A stretch of DNA of 64,000 bases from Acidocella sp. (GCA_027308685.1 DAIDEE010000039.1:1-64000); one strand, 5' to 3'; positions 43,482 to 53,382 are shown, numbered from the stretch's first letter. A program made the numbers and translations. The notes: generated from the letters alone by a model not told the origin.

Positions 43482-43793
43482 ATGGAAACATTAGTGCAGC
43501 CAACTATACCGCTTTGGGAAGCTGCAGAAGCAACCAGTATAAAATTACGGGCTTATGCGCAGCGGCAGCGTTTGATGATCTTAATCAACTTATTACATGG
43601 TGAAATGAGTGTTCATCAGCTTGATGATGCCACCCATATCGGCCAGCCGGCGTTGAGCCAGCAACTAGCCATGTTGCGTACCGCACAATTGGTGGATTCA
43701 AGGCGCGAAGCCAAGCGCGTAATATATTCCCTCGCCAATGAAGAGGTGAAGAATTGCGTGAAGCAAATTGAGACGATGTTTTTTGCGGCCTGA
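43482..43793 (+). CDS. ArsR-type winged-helix regulator
   Basis: 103 residues from ATG 43482; a longer frame from 43422 lacks a ribosome-binding site. The wHTH is clear: ILINLLHGEMSVHQLDDATH, IGQPALSQQLAMLRTAQLVD, SRREAKRVIYSLANEEV. It has the layout of BigR/YgaV-like sulfur-sensing repressors, but only one Cys (in KNCVKQI) is present, so the two-Cys sulfide sensor of BigR is missing. It lies 70 bp after the cyd terminator and may act on the cyd operon or elsewhere. Confidence 0.83.
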   Translation: METLVQPTIPLWEAAEATSIKLRAYAQRQRLMILINLLHGEMSVHQLDDATHIGQPALSQQLAMLRTAQLVDSRREAKRVIYSLANEEVKNCVKQIETMFFAA

Positions 43794-44117
43794 GTTGCGC
43801 GGGTGCCTACTGATCCAGGCTTGCTATTTTTAGTCGTTGACAGGCCAGAATTGAAAACCACTAGGGGCGGTTTGTGTGATCGCGGCATTGTTTATGAATC
43901 AAAACCGGTAATGGTGCGACAGGTAAAGTAAAAAACTTATAAAGCACGAGACCGCCAAAAAATTACAAGCGGTGGCTGGCATCCTATAGCAAATTTTGCA
44001 TATCAATCACAGCCAAGCCCTCTGATAACCTAACGATATCGTGGGGCCATATTGATGGCCATGGCAATAACTGGCGTAACCTGATATCTGAAATCTTGAC
44101 ATTGGAGGGTTGGCCGA
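43794..44117 (+). other. Intergenic region, no gene seen
   Basis: 324 bp between the ArsR-type regulator and the SDR gene. It is AT-richer than its surroundings and presumably holds the SDR promoter. I found no hairpin, repeat or supported ORF. Confidence 0.4.
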
Positions 44118-44957
44118 ATGAATTTCGACCTGCGAAATGCTGTGGTGGCTCTGACCGGTGCTGCCAGTGGTATTGGTGCCGAACTGGCCGTGCAACTTGG
44201 CCATGCCGGAGCGCATCTGGCATTGATCGACCGGGACGCCGAGGGACTTGCGGCGACGCGTATGCGCATTAACGCAGATGTTCGCGTTTCATGTCACCTC
44301 ACTGACCTGAGCGATAAGCAGGCGATTGCCGCTTTACCCGAAGCTGTGGCGGCCGTGCATGGAGGTGTAAACATGCTCATCAGCAACGCCGGCGTGGCGC
44401 TGGTGGGGTCGTTTTATGATTATGGTGAGACCGATTTTGAATGGCTGATGAACATCAATTTCTGGGCTGGTGTTCACCTCAGCCGTGCCTTTTTGCCGAG
44501 GCTTTCGCAAGCGCCGACCGCGCAGATTGTTTATGTATCCTCGGTCTATGGGATCATTGGGGTGCCGGGCAACGTGGCTTATTGCGCCTCGAAATTTGCC
44601 ATCCGGGGGTTTGCCGAGGCGCTGCGTCAGGAGATTAAACATACCGGCATCGGTGTAACCATCGTGCATCCTGGTGGCGTGAATACGAACATCGCCCGTA
44701 CGGCGAGAATTGCCGCTGAGACCGACCCGGCTATCGCCCGTGAGGGAATTGCGCAGTTTCAAAAATTATTGCGTACCACCCCCACATCTGCAGCCGCAAC
44801 GATTATTAAAGGCATCCAACGGCGGCACCAGCGCGTTCTGATTGGCGCGGATGCCTATGTTATTGATGGTTTTAAACGCCTGATGCCTTTGCAGTCAGAG
44901 AATTTGATGGCAAAATTGGCCGGCGGGATAACGCGCTCACTTACGCAGTCCGGGTAG
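44118..44957 (+). CDS. Short-chain dehydrogenase/reductase
   Basis: 279 residues, classical SDR: cofactor motif TGAASGIGAELA near residue 13, NAG in LISNAGVALVG, catalytic Ser (VYVSSVYGIIG) and YxxxK (AYCASKF), then HPGGVNTNIART. The C-terminal 60 residues are longer and basic, as in membrane-associated lipid or steroid SDRs. GGAGGG precedes the start. It converges on bchH, with only 5 bp between their stops. A role in photosynthesis is not shown. Confidence 0.88.
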   Translation: MNFDLRNAVVALTGAASGIGAELAVQLGHAGAHLALIDRDAEGLAATRMRINADVRVSCHLTDLSDKQAIAALPEAVAAVHGGVNMLISNAGVALVGSFYDYGETDFEWLMNINFWAGVHLSRAFLPRLSQAPTAQIVYVSSVYGIIGVPGNVAYCASKFAIRGFAEALRQEIKHTGIGVTIVHPGGVNTNIARTARIAAETDPAIAREGIAQFQKLLRTTPTSAAATIIKGIQRRHQRVLIGADAYVIDGFKRLMPLQSENLMAKLAGGITRSLTQSG

Positions 44958-44962
44958 TTTTA

Positions 44963-47900
44963 TCAGGCAGCGTGGTCAAGACCCTCGAGACGGTCTTCGA
45001 GCTCCTCACCGGCACCACGTAAGGCTGCCAGCGTCTCCGCATCGGGTGTCCAGTAGCTGCGCTCATGCGCTTCGATCAGCCGGTTGGTGAGGCGGGCCGA
45101 GGCGGTGGGGTTGAGTTGTGCGATGCGCTCACGCATCTCTTTGTCGAGCACAAAGGTTTCGGTAATTTTTCTATAAACCCACGGCTCAACCGACCCCGTT
45201 GTCGCCGACCAGCCGAGAGTGTTGGACACTTGCGATTCAATTTGGCGGACCCCTTCATGGCCGTGTGCTAGCAGGTCTTCGATATATTTGGGGTTCAAGG
45301 TGCGGGTGCGGATCTCGAGCGCGACCTGCTCGTTCAAGGTGCGCACCTTGCCTTCGCCGCGGGTTTGATCTCCGATATATAAGGCCAGTTTTTTGTCGCC
45401 GCCCTTAATGGCGCTGATGGCGCGGGTGAGGCCGCCGAGACCATCAAAATAATGGTCAACACTGGTCACGCCAAGCTCAAGTGATTCGAGATTTTGATAG
45501 GCGGCTTCCACTGTACCGAGAACCTGCGCCAATACGGCGTCGCTACGGGCTGGTCTGCCGTCAATACCATAAGCGAAGCCTTTCCGACTCATATAGGCGC
45601 GGCCAAGCTCGTCCTCATTGTCCCAAGCGCCTGATTCGATAAGGTTGTTGACGTTGGCGCCGTAACTGCCTTCCTGATTACTGAAAACGCGTAAGGCGGC
45701 GTCTTCCATGGTGCCGCCATTGGTAGCCATAAATTCCAGCACATGCTTACGGACAAAATTCTGTCCTACCGGCTCGTCGGCACGGGCGGCCAGCAGTGCG
45801 GCTTCTGCAAGCAGTTTGGTTTGAATGGGTAGCAAATCGCGAAAGATGCCGGACAGAGTAACAATCACATCGACACGCGGACGGCCAAGTGTCTCCAGTG
45901 GCACCAGTTCAGCGCCGCACAGCCGGCCATAGCCATCGCGCCGGGGGGCGGCTCCCATTAACCACAGTGCCTGCGCCAATGGGCCACCTTCGGATTTCAA
46001 ATTGTCGCTGCCCCATAGCAGTAGGGCGACTGTTTCGGGTAGGCCGTTGCCTTCGGCGGCGTGCCGTGTGAGCAGTAATTCAGCTTGCCGCGCACCGTCC
46101 TGAACGGCGAAAGCAGTGGGCATGCGAAACGGGTCGAACCCGTACAGATTACGGCCGGTTGGTAAAATGGCAGGTGTACGAAGCAAGTCTCCGCCAGGTG
46201 CGGGGCGAATGTAGCGACCGTCGAGAGCGGTGATAATGCCGGGCAGCTCGGTGTCGGCTGCCATCAGGGCGTCGATGCGGGCGCGTTCCTCAGCGTCGGT
46301 AATTCCTGCGGCATCCATCACGCGGGCCCGCGCGGCCTCGCCCGGCGGTGCTCCAACCACATGCAGCCCTTCGGGGATCAATGTGTATTCAAGCTCCAGT
46401 AATGTGTTGGCCAGCTTGTTCATGGTGGCGCTGGCATCGTTCCCCCAGGCGGGGGTGGCCGCGCATAAATCAAGCGCACTGGCTTGCGCTTGCACCAGTT
46501 CGATCAAAGCGGTGGCTTCATTGTCTGGCGTGTCCGGCCCAATGGCGCGGGCACGCTCTAAACTGGCCTTTAATTCGATCAGGCCTTTGTACAGCCCGGC
46601 AGAACCAACGGGTGGCGTTAAATGGCTGATGAGTGTGGCAAGACCACGACGCTTCGCCAGCATCCCTTCGGAGGGATTATTAGCAGCATAGAGATAGAAG
46701 TTTGGTAAATGACCGATTAAACGGTCGGGCCAGCATTTGGCCGAAAGCCCGGCTTGCTTGCCGGGCATAAATTCTAACGCGCCGTGAGTACCGAAATGCA
46801 GCACCGCATCAACATCGAAATCATCGGCGAGAAACCGATAGAAAGCGCTGAAGGCGTGGGTTGGCGCAAAGCCGCCTTCAAACAGCAGGCGCATCGGGTC
46901 GCCCTCATAGCCAAAGGCCGGTTGAACGCCGACAAATACATTGCCCAGCTGCACCCCCATCACGAAGATCGAGGCGCCATCGGAAAGTTGTCGCCCAGGT
47001 GCTGGTCCCCAGACTTTCTCGATCTCAGCCAGGTGTGGTTCGCGGCGGATATGCAAATCGCGCGGAATTTTGACACCAACATTGGCCGGTGTTCCGTATT
47101 GTGCGCTGTTGCCGAGCAGGATCATGGCGCGCAGTGCCTCGACATCCTCCGGTACCTCTACCGTATACCCCGCAGCCTGCATGGCTTTGAGCGTATTGTG
47201 CAATGATGCAAATACTGAGAGATAGGCGGCGGTGCCGGTGGCGCCGGCGTTGGGTGGGAAGTTAAATAGAATAATGCCGATTTTACGCTCTGCCCGCTTG
47301 CGTTTACGTAACCGGACCAGTCGCGCCACACGGGCGGCAAGCTTGGCGGCGCGTTCGGGGTGAACGCACATGCTGCGTTGTTCAAGCGGTGTGCCAACCC
47401 GGCGCCGGCCACCGAAAATCATTGGCATGGTTGCGCCATCGAGTTCAGGCAGGGCGATCATCAAGGTTGCTTCAACCGGCGTTAAACCGCGAGCGTCAGC
47501 CTCCCAATCCTCCAGTGTTTGAAATTCCAGGGGTGCAGCGCCGATGTACGGCACATCAAGTGCTGCCAATGTCACCTCAGCGGCAGCCGAGTCGTTATAG
47601 GCGGGGCCGCCTACAAGTGAGAAGCCCGTGAGTGAAACCACTGCATCCACAATGGGTGTGCCGTTTTGGATGAAATATGTCTCAATCACGGCGCGCTGGT
47701 CGAGGCCAGTTGCAAAAATGGGAATGGTGTTAAAACCGGCCACTTCGAGAGCGCTGATAACGCCATCATAATGAGCGCAATCCTCGGCGAGCAGGTAGGA
47801 GCGTAGCAGCAAAATACCAACCGTGCCTTTGGCATGTCTGCAGCATGGAATTTCAGAAATTTTGGTGACAATACGGCCCGTGGCGCGGGGATGGTAGAGG

Positions 47901-48571
47901 CCCGTGTCGGGGTATTCAACAGGCTCGGCTACTGGTTTAGTAATTTGAAAATTTTTACGCGGGCCGGTAGCGTATTTCCCGACCATCATGCGCACCATGC
48001 TCTCGATATTCACAGCCGAGCCGGCCAGCCAATACTGCATGCCGAGGAAATAAATTCGCAAATCCTGCGCGGCACCGGGGATGAAGCGCAATATTTTGGG
48101 TAGATTGCGCAGTAGTTTCATCTGGCTTTCACCGGCTGAAATTTTTGCTGAACCGGCTTTTTTGCCGCGCAGCTTTTTCAGCATCGCCAAGGCGCCGCCG
48201 GGTTCATTTGTCATATCAAGTTTGCCGAACCGGGTTTGGCGAACAATGTCGCCGGCTGAAAGCGCGCAGAATACAGCATCGCACTGGCCACGCCGCGCTG
48301 CCAATTGTGGCGCCACCAAGCGCACATGCTCATCAAGAAACAGCATGGTGCAGATGATGATATCGGCTTTGGCGATGGCCTCGTGGCATGCTGCCAGGGC
48401 AGTTTTATCGCTGCCAAACTGGTCAGCGGAATGAAGTTCAATGTGCAAGCCCGGCCATTGGGTTTTGAGTTTTGCTTCAGCTACCGCCAACGCGCCCGCC
48501 AGATGGCTATCCATGGTGATGATGGCGAGGTTAAGCCCGCTATTCCAGGCTTTGGGCGTATCAAGAGGCAT
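44963..48571 (-). CDS. bchH: Magnesium chelatase subunit H (BchH)
   Basis: 1202 residues, a normal length. BchH binds protoporphyrin IX and, with BchI and BchD (not in the window), inserts Mg2+. Recognised segments include AAPLEFQTLEDWEADARGLTP-type text around 350, LHFGTHGALEFMPGKQAGLS (residues ~630, conserved His and Glu of the catalytic site), YLYAANNPSEGMLAKRR, and near the end NPKYIEDLLAHGHEGVRQIE and SNTLGWSATTGSVEPWVYRK. It diverges from bchP across two PpsR-like boxes. In many proteobacteria it sits between bchB and bchL; here it does not. Confidence 0.96.
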   Translation of the reverse strand: MPLDTPKAWNSGLNLAIITMDSHLAGALAVAEAKLKTQWPGLHIELHSADQFGSDKTALAACHEAIAKADIIICTMLFLDEHVRLVAPQLAARRGQCDAVFCALSAGDIVRQTRFGKLDMTNEPGGALAMLKKLRGKKAGSAKISAGESQMKLLRNLPKILRFIPGAAQDLRIYFLGMQYWLAGSAVNIESMVRMMVGKYATGPRKNFQITKPVAEPVEYPDTGLYHPRATGRIVTKISEIPCCRHAKGTVGILLLRSYLLAEDCAHYDGVISALEVAGFNTIPIFATGLDQRAVIETYFIQNGTPIVDAVVSLTGFSLVGGPAYNDSAAAEVTLAALDVPYIGAAPLEFQTLEDWEADARGLTPVEATLMIALPELDGATMPMIFGGRRRVGTPLEQRSMCVHPERAAKLAARVARLVRLRKRKRAERKIGIILFNFPPNAGATGTAAYLSVFASLHNTLKAMQAAGYTVEVPEDVEALRAMILLGNSAQYGTPANVGVKIPRDLHIRREPHLAEIEKVWGPAPGRQLSDGASIFVMGVQLGNVFVGVQPAFGYEGDPMRLLFEGGFAPTHAFSAFYRFLADDFDVDAVLHFGTHGALEFMPGKQAGLSAKCWPDRLIGHLPNFYLYAANNPSEGMLAKRRGLATLISHLTPPVGSAGLYKGLIELKASLERARAIGPDTPDNEATALIELVQAQASALDLCAATPAWGNDASATMNKLANTLLELEYTLIPEGLHVVGAPPGEAARARVMDAAGITDAEERARIDALMAADTELPGIITALDGRYIRPAPGGDLLRTPAILPTGRNLYGFDPFRMPTAFAVQDGARQAELLLTRHAAEGNGLPETVALLLWGSDNLKSEGGPLAQALWLMGAAPRRDGYGRLCGAELVPLETLGRPRVDVIVTLSGIFRDLLPIQTKLLAEAALLAARADEPVGQNFVRKHVLEFMATNGGTMEDAALRVFSNQEGSYGANVNNLIESGAWDNEDELGRAYMSRKGFAYGIDGRPARSDAVLAQVLGTVEAAYQNLESLELGVTSVDHYFDGLGGLTRAISAIKGGDKKLALYIGDQTRGEGKVRTLNEQVALEIRTRTLNPKYIEDLLAHGHEGVRQIESQVSNTLGWSATTGSVEPWVYRKITETFVLDKEMRERIAQLNPTASARLTNRLIEAHERSYWTPDAETLAALRGAGEELEDRLEGLDHAA

Positions 48572-48626
48572 GGTCTGCTCCTCCGCTCATGCGGCTGAAG
48601 CGAGGCTAGCGCCGCCCCTCAACTTC

Positions 48627-48660
48627 TGTCAATAATAACTTACGTCAATTTTGATTGACA
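48627..48660 (+). promoter_or_regulatory. Two overlapping PpsR/CrtJ-like boxes between bchH and bchP
   Basis: Box 1 (48627-48644) reads TGT-N12-ACG and box 2 (48643-48660) reads CGT-N12-ACA. Each differs from the consensus TGT-N12-ACA by one base, and they share 2 bp. Box 2 contains the perfect palindrome GTCAATTTTGATTGAC. Tandem boxes of this kind let PpsR/CrtJ repress both directions under oxygen or light. Confidence 0.65.
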
Positions 48661-48706
48661 CATATTGCCGGTCTGGGCGATGCTGAGATCAGGCAGGAGG
48701 AACCTG

Positions 48707-49900
48707 ATGACCGACCAGATTTTTGATGTGGTGGTGGTTGGCGGCGGCCCGGCGGGCGCCATTGCAGCCGAGACCCTGGCCAAGGCCGGGCGGCGGGTGG
48801 TGCTGCTGGATAAAGCCGGGCGAATTAAGCCTTGCGGTGGTGCGGTACCGCCGCGATTGATCCGGGATTTCAAAATACCTGAGCATTTGATCGTCGCCCA
48901 CGCCACGGGGGCAAAAATATTCGCACCCTCGGGGCGGGCGGAAATGATGCCGATTGATGGTGGTGGTTATGTCGGCATGGTAGACCGTGACGTATTCGAT
49001 GAGTATTTGCGCAACCGGGCGGCGGTGGCGGGCGCGGTGCGCAAGACGGGATGTTTTGTGAAAATATCGCGTGAAACCCTTGGTATTGCCAGCGTGCATT
49101 ATCGGCCGGGTAGGGACGATATGAGCACCGCGGTGCTGCACACGCGCTTGGTCATCGGTGCCGACGGCGCGGTTTCCGCAGTGGCGCGCCAGGAAGTAAA
49201 AGACGGCACCAAGACCAGACATGTGTTTGCGTATCACGAAATTATTCGCACGCCGGCGGCACCGGAAGGTGATTGGGATGCGAAGCGCTGTGATATTTAT
49301 TATCAGGGCGCTGTCTCGCCGGATTTTTACGGATGGGTGTTTCCGCATGGTGACACCGCCAGCATCGGCACCGGCAGTGCCCGCAAGGGATTTGCGCTGC
49401 GCGAAGCGGTGGGCGCGTTACGCCTGGCGGCGGGGCTGAGTGGCGCTGAAACATTGCGCCGCGAAGGAGCACCGCTACCGATTCGTCCTCTCAGATACTG
49501 GGATAATGGCCGCGATGTGATTTTGGCCGGTGATGCCGCCGGGGTGGTTGCACCGGCCTCGGGTGAGGGGATTTATTACGCCATGCTGGGTGGCGAGATG
49601 GCCGCGCAGGCCGCCGATGAATGCCTTGCCACTGGCGATGTAAAGGTGCTGGCACAGGCACGGAAGCGATTTATGCGGGCGCATGGCCAGGTCTTCTGGG
49701 TGCTCGGCTTCATGCAGAATTTCTGGTACGCCAATGACAAACGCCGTGAGCGGTTTGTACGGATTTGTGGCGATAAGGATGTGCAGTCTCTTACGTGGCA
49801 GGCTTACATGAACAAGGCGCTGGTTTACGCCAAGCCCACTGCGCATTTGAAAATTTTCCTGAAAAACATGGCGCATCTTACCGGGCTGGCGCGCGCTTAA
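48707..49900 (+). CDS. bchP: Geranylgeranyl diphosphate/bacteriochlorophyllide reductase BchP
   Basis: 397 residues from ATG 48707, with AGGAGGAA upstream. The FAD fold is at the N-terminus (DVVVVGGGPAGAIAAETLAK), followed by RIKPCGGAVPPRLIRDF, typical of BchP/ChlP. GWVFPHGDTASIGTG and VILAGDAAGVVAPASGEGIY complete the family pattern. It reduces the geranylgeranyl tail of bacteriochlorophyll to phytyl. It diverges from bchH and converges with the hydrolase gene, overlapping it by 4 bp. Confidence 0.94.
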   Translation: MTDQIFDVVVVGGGPAGAIAAETLAKAGRRVVLLDKAGRIKPCGGAVPPRLIRDFKIPEHLIVAHATGAKIFAPSGRAEMMPIDGGGYVGMVDRDVFDEYLRNRAAVAGAVRKTGCFVKISRETLGIASVHYRPGRDDMSTAVLHTRLVIGADGAVSAVARQEVKDGTKTRHVFAYHEIIRTPAAPEGDWDAKRCDIYYQGAVSPDFYGWVFPHGDTASIGTGSARKGFALREAVGALRLAAGLSGAETLRREGAPLPIRPLRYWDNGRDVILAGDAAGVVAPASGEGIYYAMLGGEMAAQAADECLATGDVKVLAQARKRFMRAHGQVFWVLGFMQNFWYANDKRRERFVRICGDKDVQSLTWQAYMNKALVYAKPTAHLKIFLKNMAHLTGLARA

Positions 49901-50793
49901 TCGTGCAGCAGTGCCATTAGTGCGGCCACCGTGGCCTCCGGTGCCTCCTGAGGGATGTTGTGCCCGACGCCTTGCAGCAACCGTTGTTCATAGAGGCCGG
50001 AGAATTGGCCACGATCGCGGGCTGCGGGTGGGCCAGGGTGCAGCGTATCGTCGGCACCCCACAATGAGATTGTGGGGACGCTGATAACGGGTTGCGAGGT
50101 CAGGGCGTGTTCAATATCCGCAAGGTCCGCATCTCCTGGCGCATACCCGAATCGATGCTGGTAGGAATGGACAACCACGCCGACAAAATCAGGATTGTCG
50201 AAGGCTTCCGCTGTTTGTGCATAGGCCGAAGCTTCAAACGTCCAGCCTGGGGACCATTGCTGCCACAGATATTGCCCAATGGCGGCCCGGTTAGCGGTAA
50301 GCCCCGCGTGGCCACGTGGGCTGTGAAAATAATATTGATACCACAAACGCTGCTCAGCTTCGGGGCTAAGCGGTGTTACCGCTGCTGGAATATCCTGGAT
50401 CGCGTATCCGAGCGCTGTAACCAGGCAACGCACGCGTTCCGGCCACAATGCCGCCACCACACAGGCCCCCCGTCCGCCCCAGTCAAAACCCATCAAAGCG
50501 GCGGACCTGATTGCTAGCGCATCCATCAGGCCTAGGAGGTCATTGCCGATGGCGGCCTGTTGGCCTGAGCGCATGGTGGCAGATGATAAAAACCGTGTGG
50601 CGCCATAGCCGCGCAAGTAAGGTACAATCACCCGGTACCCAGCCTGCGCCAGCGGCGGTGTTACGGCATCAAACACCCGTGGGCTGTAGGGGAACCCATG
50701 CAGCAATATGATTGCCTGGCCATGCGGGTCCCCGGACTCTTCATAGGCGATGTCCAGCACGCTGGTGCTGACGTGCCGGACGGTGGTGTTCAA
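49897..50793 (-). CDS. Alpha/beta hydrolase of the epoxide hydrolase/dehalogenase type
   Basis: 298 residues. It has the oxyanion segment ILLHGFPYSPRVFDAV, the nucleophile elbow MGFDWGGRGACVVA with Asp in place of Ser, and a C-terminal VGHNIPQEAPEA with the His. Asp nucleophiles mark epoxide hydrolases and haloalkane dehalogenases; BchO-type hydrolases have Ser, so it is not BchO. It is the last gene of the minus-strand photosynthesis series, 9 bp after the HiPIP gene. The substrate is unknown. Confidence 0.85.
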   Translation of the reverse strand: MNTTVRHVSTSVLDIAYEESGDPHGQAIILLHGFPYSPRVFDAVTPPLAQAGYRVIVPYLRGYGATRFLSSATMRSGQQAAIGNDLLGLMDALAIRSAALMGFDWGGRGACVVAALWPERVRCLVTALGYAIQDIPAAVTPLSPEAEQRLWYQYYFHSPRGHAGLTANRAAIGQYLWQQWSPGWTFEASAYAQTAEAFDNPDFVGVVVHSYQHRFGYAPGDADLADIEHALTSQPVISVPTISLWGADDTLHPGPPAARDRGQFSGLYEQRLLQGVGHNIPQEAPEATVAALMALLHD

Positions 50794-50802
50794 AGCGCGC
50801 GA

Positions 50803-51072
50803 TCAGGATTTAGGTGAATACAATTCGCACCAGCCGTCGGCGGCAATAACCCCTGAGACAATTTTACACGCATTGGGCGGCACGAACTGCACGCAGCCAC
50901 TGCATTGAGCCCCGCCGTTGGGCTTGGTCTGATAGCCCACGGACGCAGGAGCGGCCTGCGCGCTTTGAGCATTGGCGCGGGGAGCAAGGGCGGCAACACT
51001 GGTACCGGCGATGACTGCAATACCGGCTTTCAAGGCGGCGCGGCGTGATGTGGATTTAGACTCTGAATTCAT
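50803..51072 (-). CDS. High-potential iron-sulfur protein (HiPIP), Tat-exported
   Basis: 89 residues. The twin-arginine signal is TSRRAALKAGIAVIAGTS, cut after ANAQ (about residue 36). The mature part has the four cluster cysteines C57, C60, C69 and C82 in the HiPIP order (CxxC-x8-C-x12-C), with aromatic residues around them. HiPIPs carry one electron at high potential in the periplasm, and in several purple bacteria they re-reduce the reaction centre. Its place after hemC in the photosynthesis series fits that role. Confidence 0.9.
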   Translation of the reverse strand: MNSESKSTSRRAALKAGIAVIAGTSVAALAPRANAQSAQAAPASVGYQTKPNGGAQCSGCVQFVPPNACKIVSGVIAADGWCELYSPKS

Positions 51073-51146
51073 TGTTGTCCTCCAGGGTTATGGGGGCCAT
51101 TGCAGCCCTGCACTACTAATGTGGTCACGTGCAGAGAATTTGCAAT

Positions 51147-52169
51147 TCATCTGAATACGGCTGGGGGCGAGTCTTTTTTCAGCTCGGTGCCCAACATTCG
51201 GCCAATAGCGGCGGCATCGGTGCGGGCACCATGCAGGCGGCGTTGCAGCAGGAATGTGCCGTCAACGCTGGCGACCAGACCGGTGAGGTGCAGGTCGCCG
51301 TCGGGCGTGGTGCGGGCGTAGGCACCAATAGGGGTGTTGCATGAGCCATCCAGTACCGCCAGCATCGAGCGCTCGGCCGTGGCCACGGCGCGGGCATCGC
51401 GGTCCTCAATGGCGTACAGCAGTTCGCGCATTTGGACGTCGGACTCGCGGACAGTGATGCCCACGATGCCTTGCCCGGCGGCCGGCACCATGATCTCGGG
51501 GTGGATCACCAGCGACGCCTGTTCCGCAAGCCCCAGGCGGCGTAGGCCGGCGTAGGCCAGCAAGGTGGCGCTGGTGGTACCCTGTGCCACCTTATCCAGC
51601 CTGGTTTGCACATTACCGCGGATGATCTCGCAGTTTAGGTCAGGCCGCGCATGCAGTAATTGCGCCTGGCGGCGTACCGAAGCTGTACCGACATGGGCAT
51701 GTATTGGCAGGCAGTCCCAAGGATGCCAGGGGTCGGGCTTGCTGCAATCCGGGCCCAGAATCAGTACGTCGCGGGCATCCTCACGGGCCAGCACGCAGCC
51801 AATGACAATGCCGGGGCGCAGTTCTGTTTCCAAATCCTTCAAGCTGTGCACCGCCACATCGATGCGTCCGGCCAGCATCGCCTCGTCTATCTCCTTTGAG
51901 AATAATCCCTTGCCGCCAATATCCGCGAGCCGACAACCAGAAGCCTGAGTCGCATCGCCGGTGGTGCGGATGATAAGTTCTTCAGTGTTTGGGCCATTCA
52001 GCGCCGGACATATTTTTTGCAGCTTGGCGATGAAGTTGCGAGTCTGGGTAATTGCCAGCGGCGAGCCGCGGGTGCCGACTTTAAGCGGCAGCGGGCGCTC
52101 GTGGGAGGGCACTTGCACGAGTGGTGAATAGCCGGTGCGGAACGCAACCGGAAAACGTGAGAGATCCAT
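51147..52169 (-). CDS. hemC: Hydroxymethylbilane synthase (porphobilinogen deaminase) HemC
   Basis: 340 residues; the ATG lies one base after the hemA stop (TAACATG). It has about 29 residues before the usual start (KVGTRGSPLAITQTRNFIAK). DVAVHSLKDLETEL, ASVRRQAQLLHARPDL and the dipyrromethane-binding cysteine in LDGSCNTPIGAYA are all present. It joins four porphobilinogen units. Coupling to hemA puts two early tetrapyrrole steps under photosynthetic control. Confidence 0.94.
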   Translation of the reverse strand: MDLSRFPVAFRTGYSPLVQVPSHERPLPLKVGTRGSPLAITQTRNFIAKLQKICPALNGPNTEELIIRTTGDATQASGCRLADIGGKGLFSKEIDEAMLAGRIDVAVHSLKDLETELRPGIVIGCVLAREDARDVLILGPDCSKPDPWHPWDCLPIHAHVGTASVRRQAQLLHARPDLNCEIIRGNVQTRLDKVAQGTTSATLLAYAGLRRLGLAEQASLVIHPEIMVPAAGQGIVGITVRESDVQMRELLYAIEDRDARAVATAERSMLAVLDGSCNTPIGAYARTTPDGDLHLTGLVASVDGTFLLQRRLHGARTDAAAIGRMLGTELKKDSPPAVFR

Positions 52170-52170
52170 G

Positions 52171-53382
52171 TTATGCGGCCCTGCGGATGCTTAACTCGTT
52201 CCAAATGGTTGCAAGGGCTGCTACCAGATGCGCGATATCGGCATCGGTATGCAGCGGCGAAGGCGTGATGCGCAGCCGTTCGGTACCGCGTGGCACGGTG
52301 GGATAATTGATCGGCTGGACATAAATACCAAACCTGTCGAGCAACTGATCCGAGATGCTCTTGCACTGCACCGGGTCGCCCACGATGACGGGCACGATAT
52401 GGCTGGGGTTGGGCAGATGCGGCACGCCCACGTCGTCAAGCGCGGCGCGCAGCACCGCCACCCGGTTGTGCATTCGGTCACGCTCGGCGCTGCTGGCTTT
52501 CAGATGCCGGATTGAAGCCAGTGCCCCTGCGGCCACCATCGGCGGCAGGGCGGTGGTGAAGATGAACCCTGATGCGTAGCTGCGGATAAAATCGCACAAC
52601 CCATGGGAGCCGGTAATGTACCCTCCGATGACACCAAAGCCTTTCGCCAAGGTGCCTTCAATGACGGTTATCCGGTGGCTGAGGTGATCACGGTCTGATA
52701 ATCCGCCCCCGCGCGGACCATACAGCCCTACGGCATGCACTTCATCCAAATAAGTCATGGCACCAAATTCATCGGCCAGGTCACATATGCCTTCAATGGG
52801 TGCGACATCGCCATCCATTGAATAGACTGATTCGAAGGCGATCAGCTTTGGCCGACCAGGCTCAATGGCGGCAAGCTTGGCGCGCAGGTCATCAAGATTG
52901 TTATGCTCCCAAACCTGGCACTCGGCGCGGCTATGACGGATGCCCTCGATCATTGAGGCGTGGTTGCCGGAATCCGAGAGTACCACACAGCCTTTCATGC
53001 GCGCCGCGAGCGTGCAGAGGGTCGCCCAGTTCGACATATAGCCGGAGTTAAACAGCAGTGCGGAGTCCTTATGGTGTAAATCGGCCAGTTCGCGCTCCAG
53101 CAACAAATGAAAATGATTAGTGCCGGCAATATTGCGGGTGCCACCAGCTCCAGCGCCGCATTTATCGAGCGCCTCATGCATGGCTTTCAGGACCGCCGGA
53201 TGCTGGCCCATGCCGAGATAATCGTTCGAGCACCACACGGTGACATCACGCTTACCGCGGGCGGCGTGTTGGGTGGCAACGGGGAATGACCCCGCCACCC
53301 GTTCGAGGTCGGCGAACACGCGGTAATTGCCTTCGCGGTGCAATGTATCCAGTTGGCTACGAAAAAATTCTTCGTAATGCAT
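52171..53382 (-). CDS. hemA: 5-aminolevulinate synthase HemA
   Basis: 403 residues. It condenses glycine and succinyl-CoA with PLP. Markers are [57 protein letters not shown] and the PLP lysine in [15 protein letters not shown]. It is the Shemin-pathway enzyme of alphaproteobacteria, often found at the end of the puhE/acsF series as here. It is 42 bp after the puhE-cobW gene. Confidence 0.95.
   Translation of the reverse strand: MHYEEFFRSQLDTLHREGNYRVFADLERVAGSFPVATQHAARGKRDVTVWCSNDYLGMGQHPAVLKAMHEALDKCGAGAGGTRNIAGTNHFHLLLERELADLHHKDSALLFNSGYMSNWATLCTLAARMKGCVVLSDSGNHASMIEGIRHSRAECQVWEHNNLDDLRAKLAAIEPGRPKLIAFESVYSMDGDVAPIEGICDLADEFGAMTYLDEVHAVGLYGPRGGGLSDRDHLSHRITVIEGTLAKGFGVIGGYITGSHGLCDFIRSYASGFIFTTALPPMVAAGALASIRHLKASSAERDRMHNRVAVLRAALDDVGVPHLPNPSHIVPVIVGDPVQCKSISDQLLDRFGIYVQPINYPTVPRGTERLRITPSPLHTDADIAHLVAALATIWNELSIRRAA

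Noticed and set aside
43482-43793. Calling the ArsR-type regulator BigR
   Set aside because: BigR senses sulfide with two conserved cysteines; only one cysteine is present.
49897-50793. Hydrolase at the end of the photosynthesis series as BchO
   Set aside because: The nucleophile is Asp (GFDWGG), as in epoxide hydrolases and dehalogenases; BchO-type proteins have Ser.
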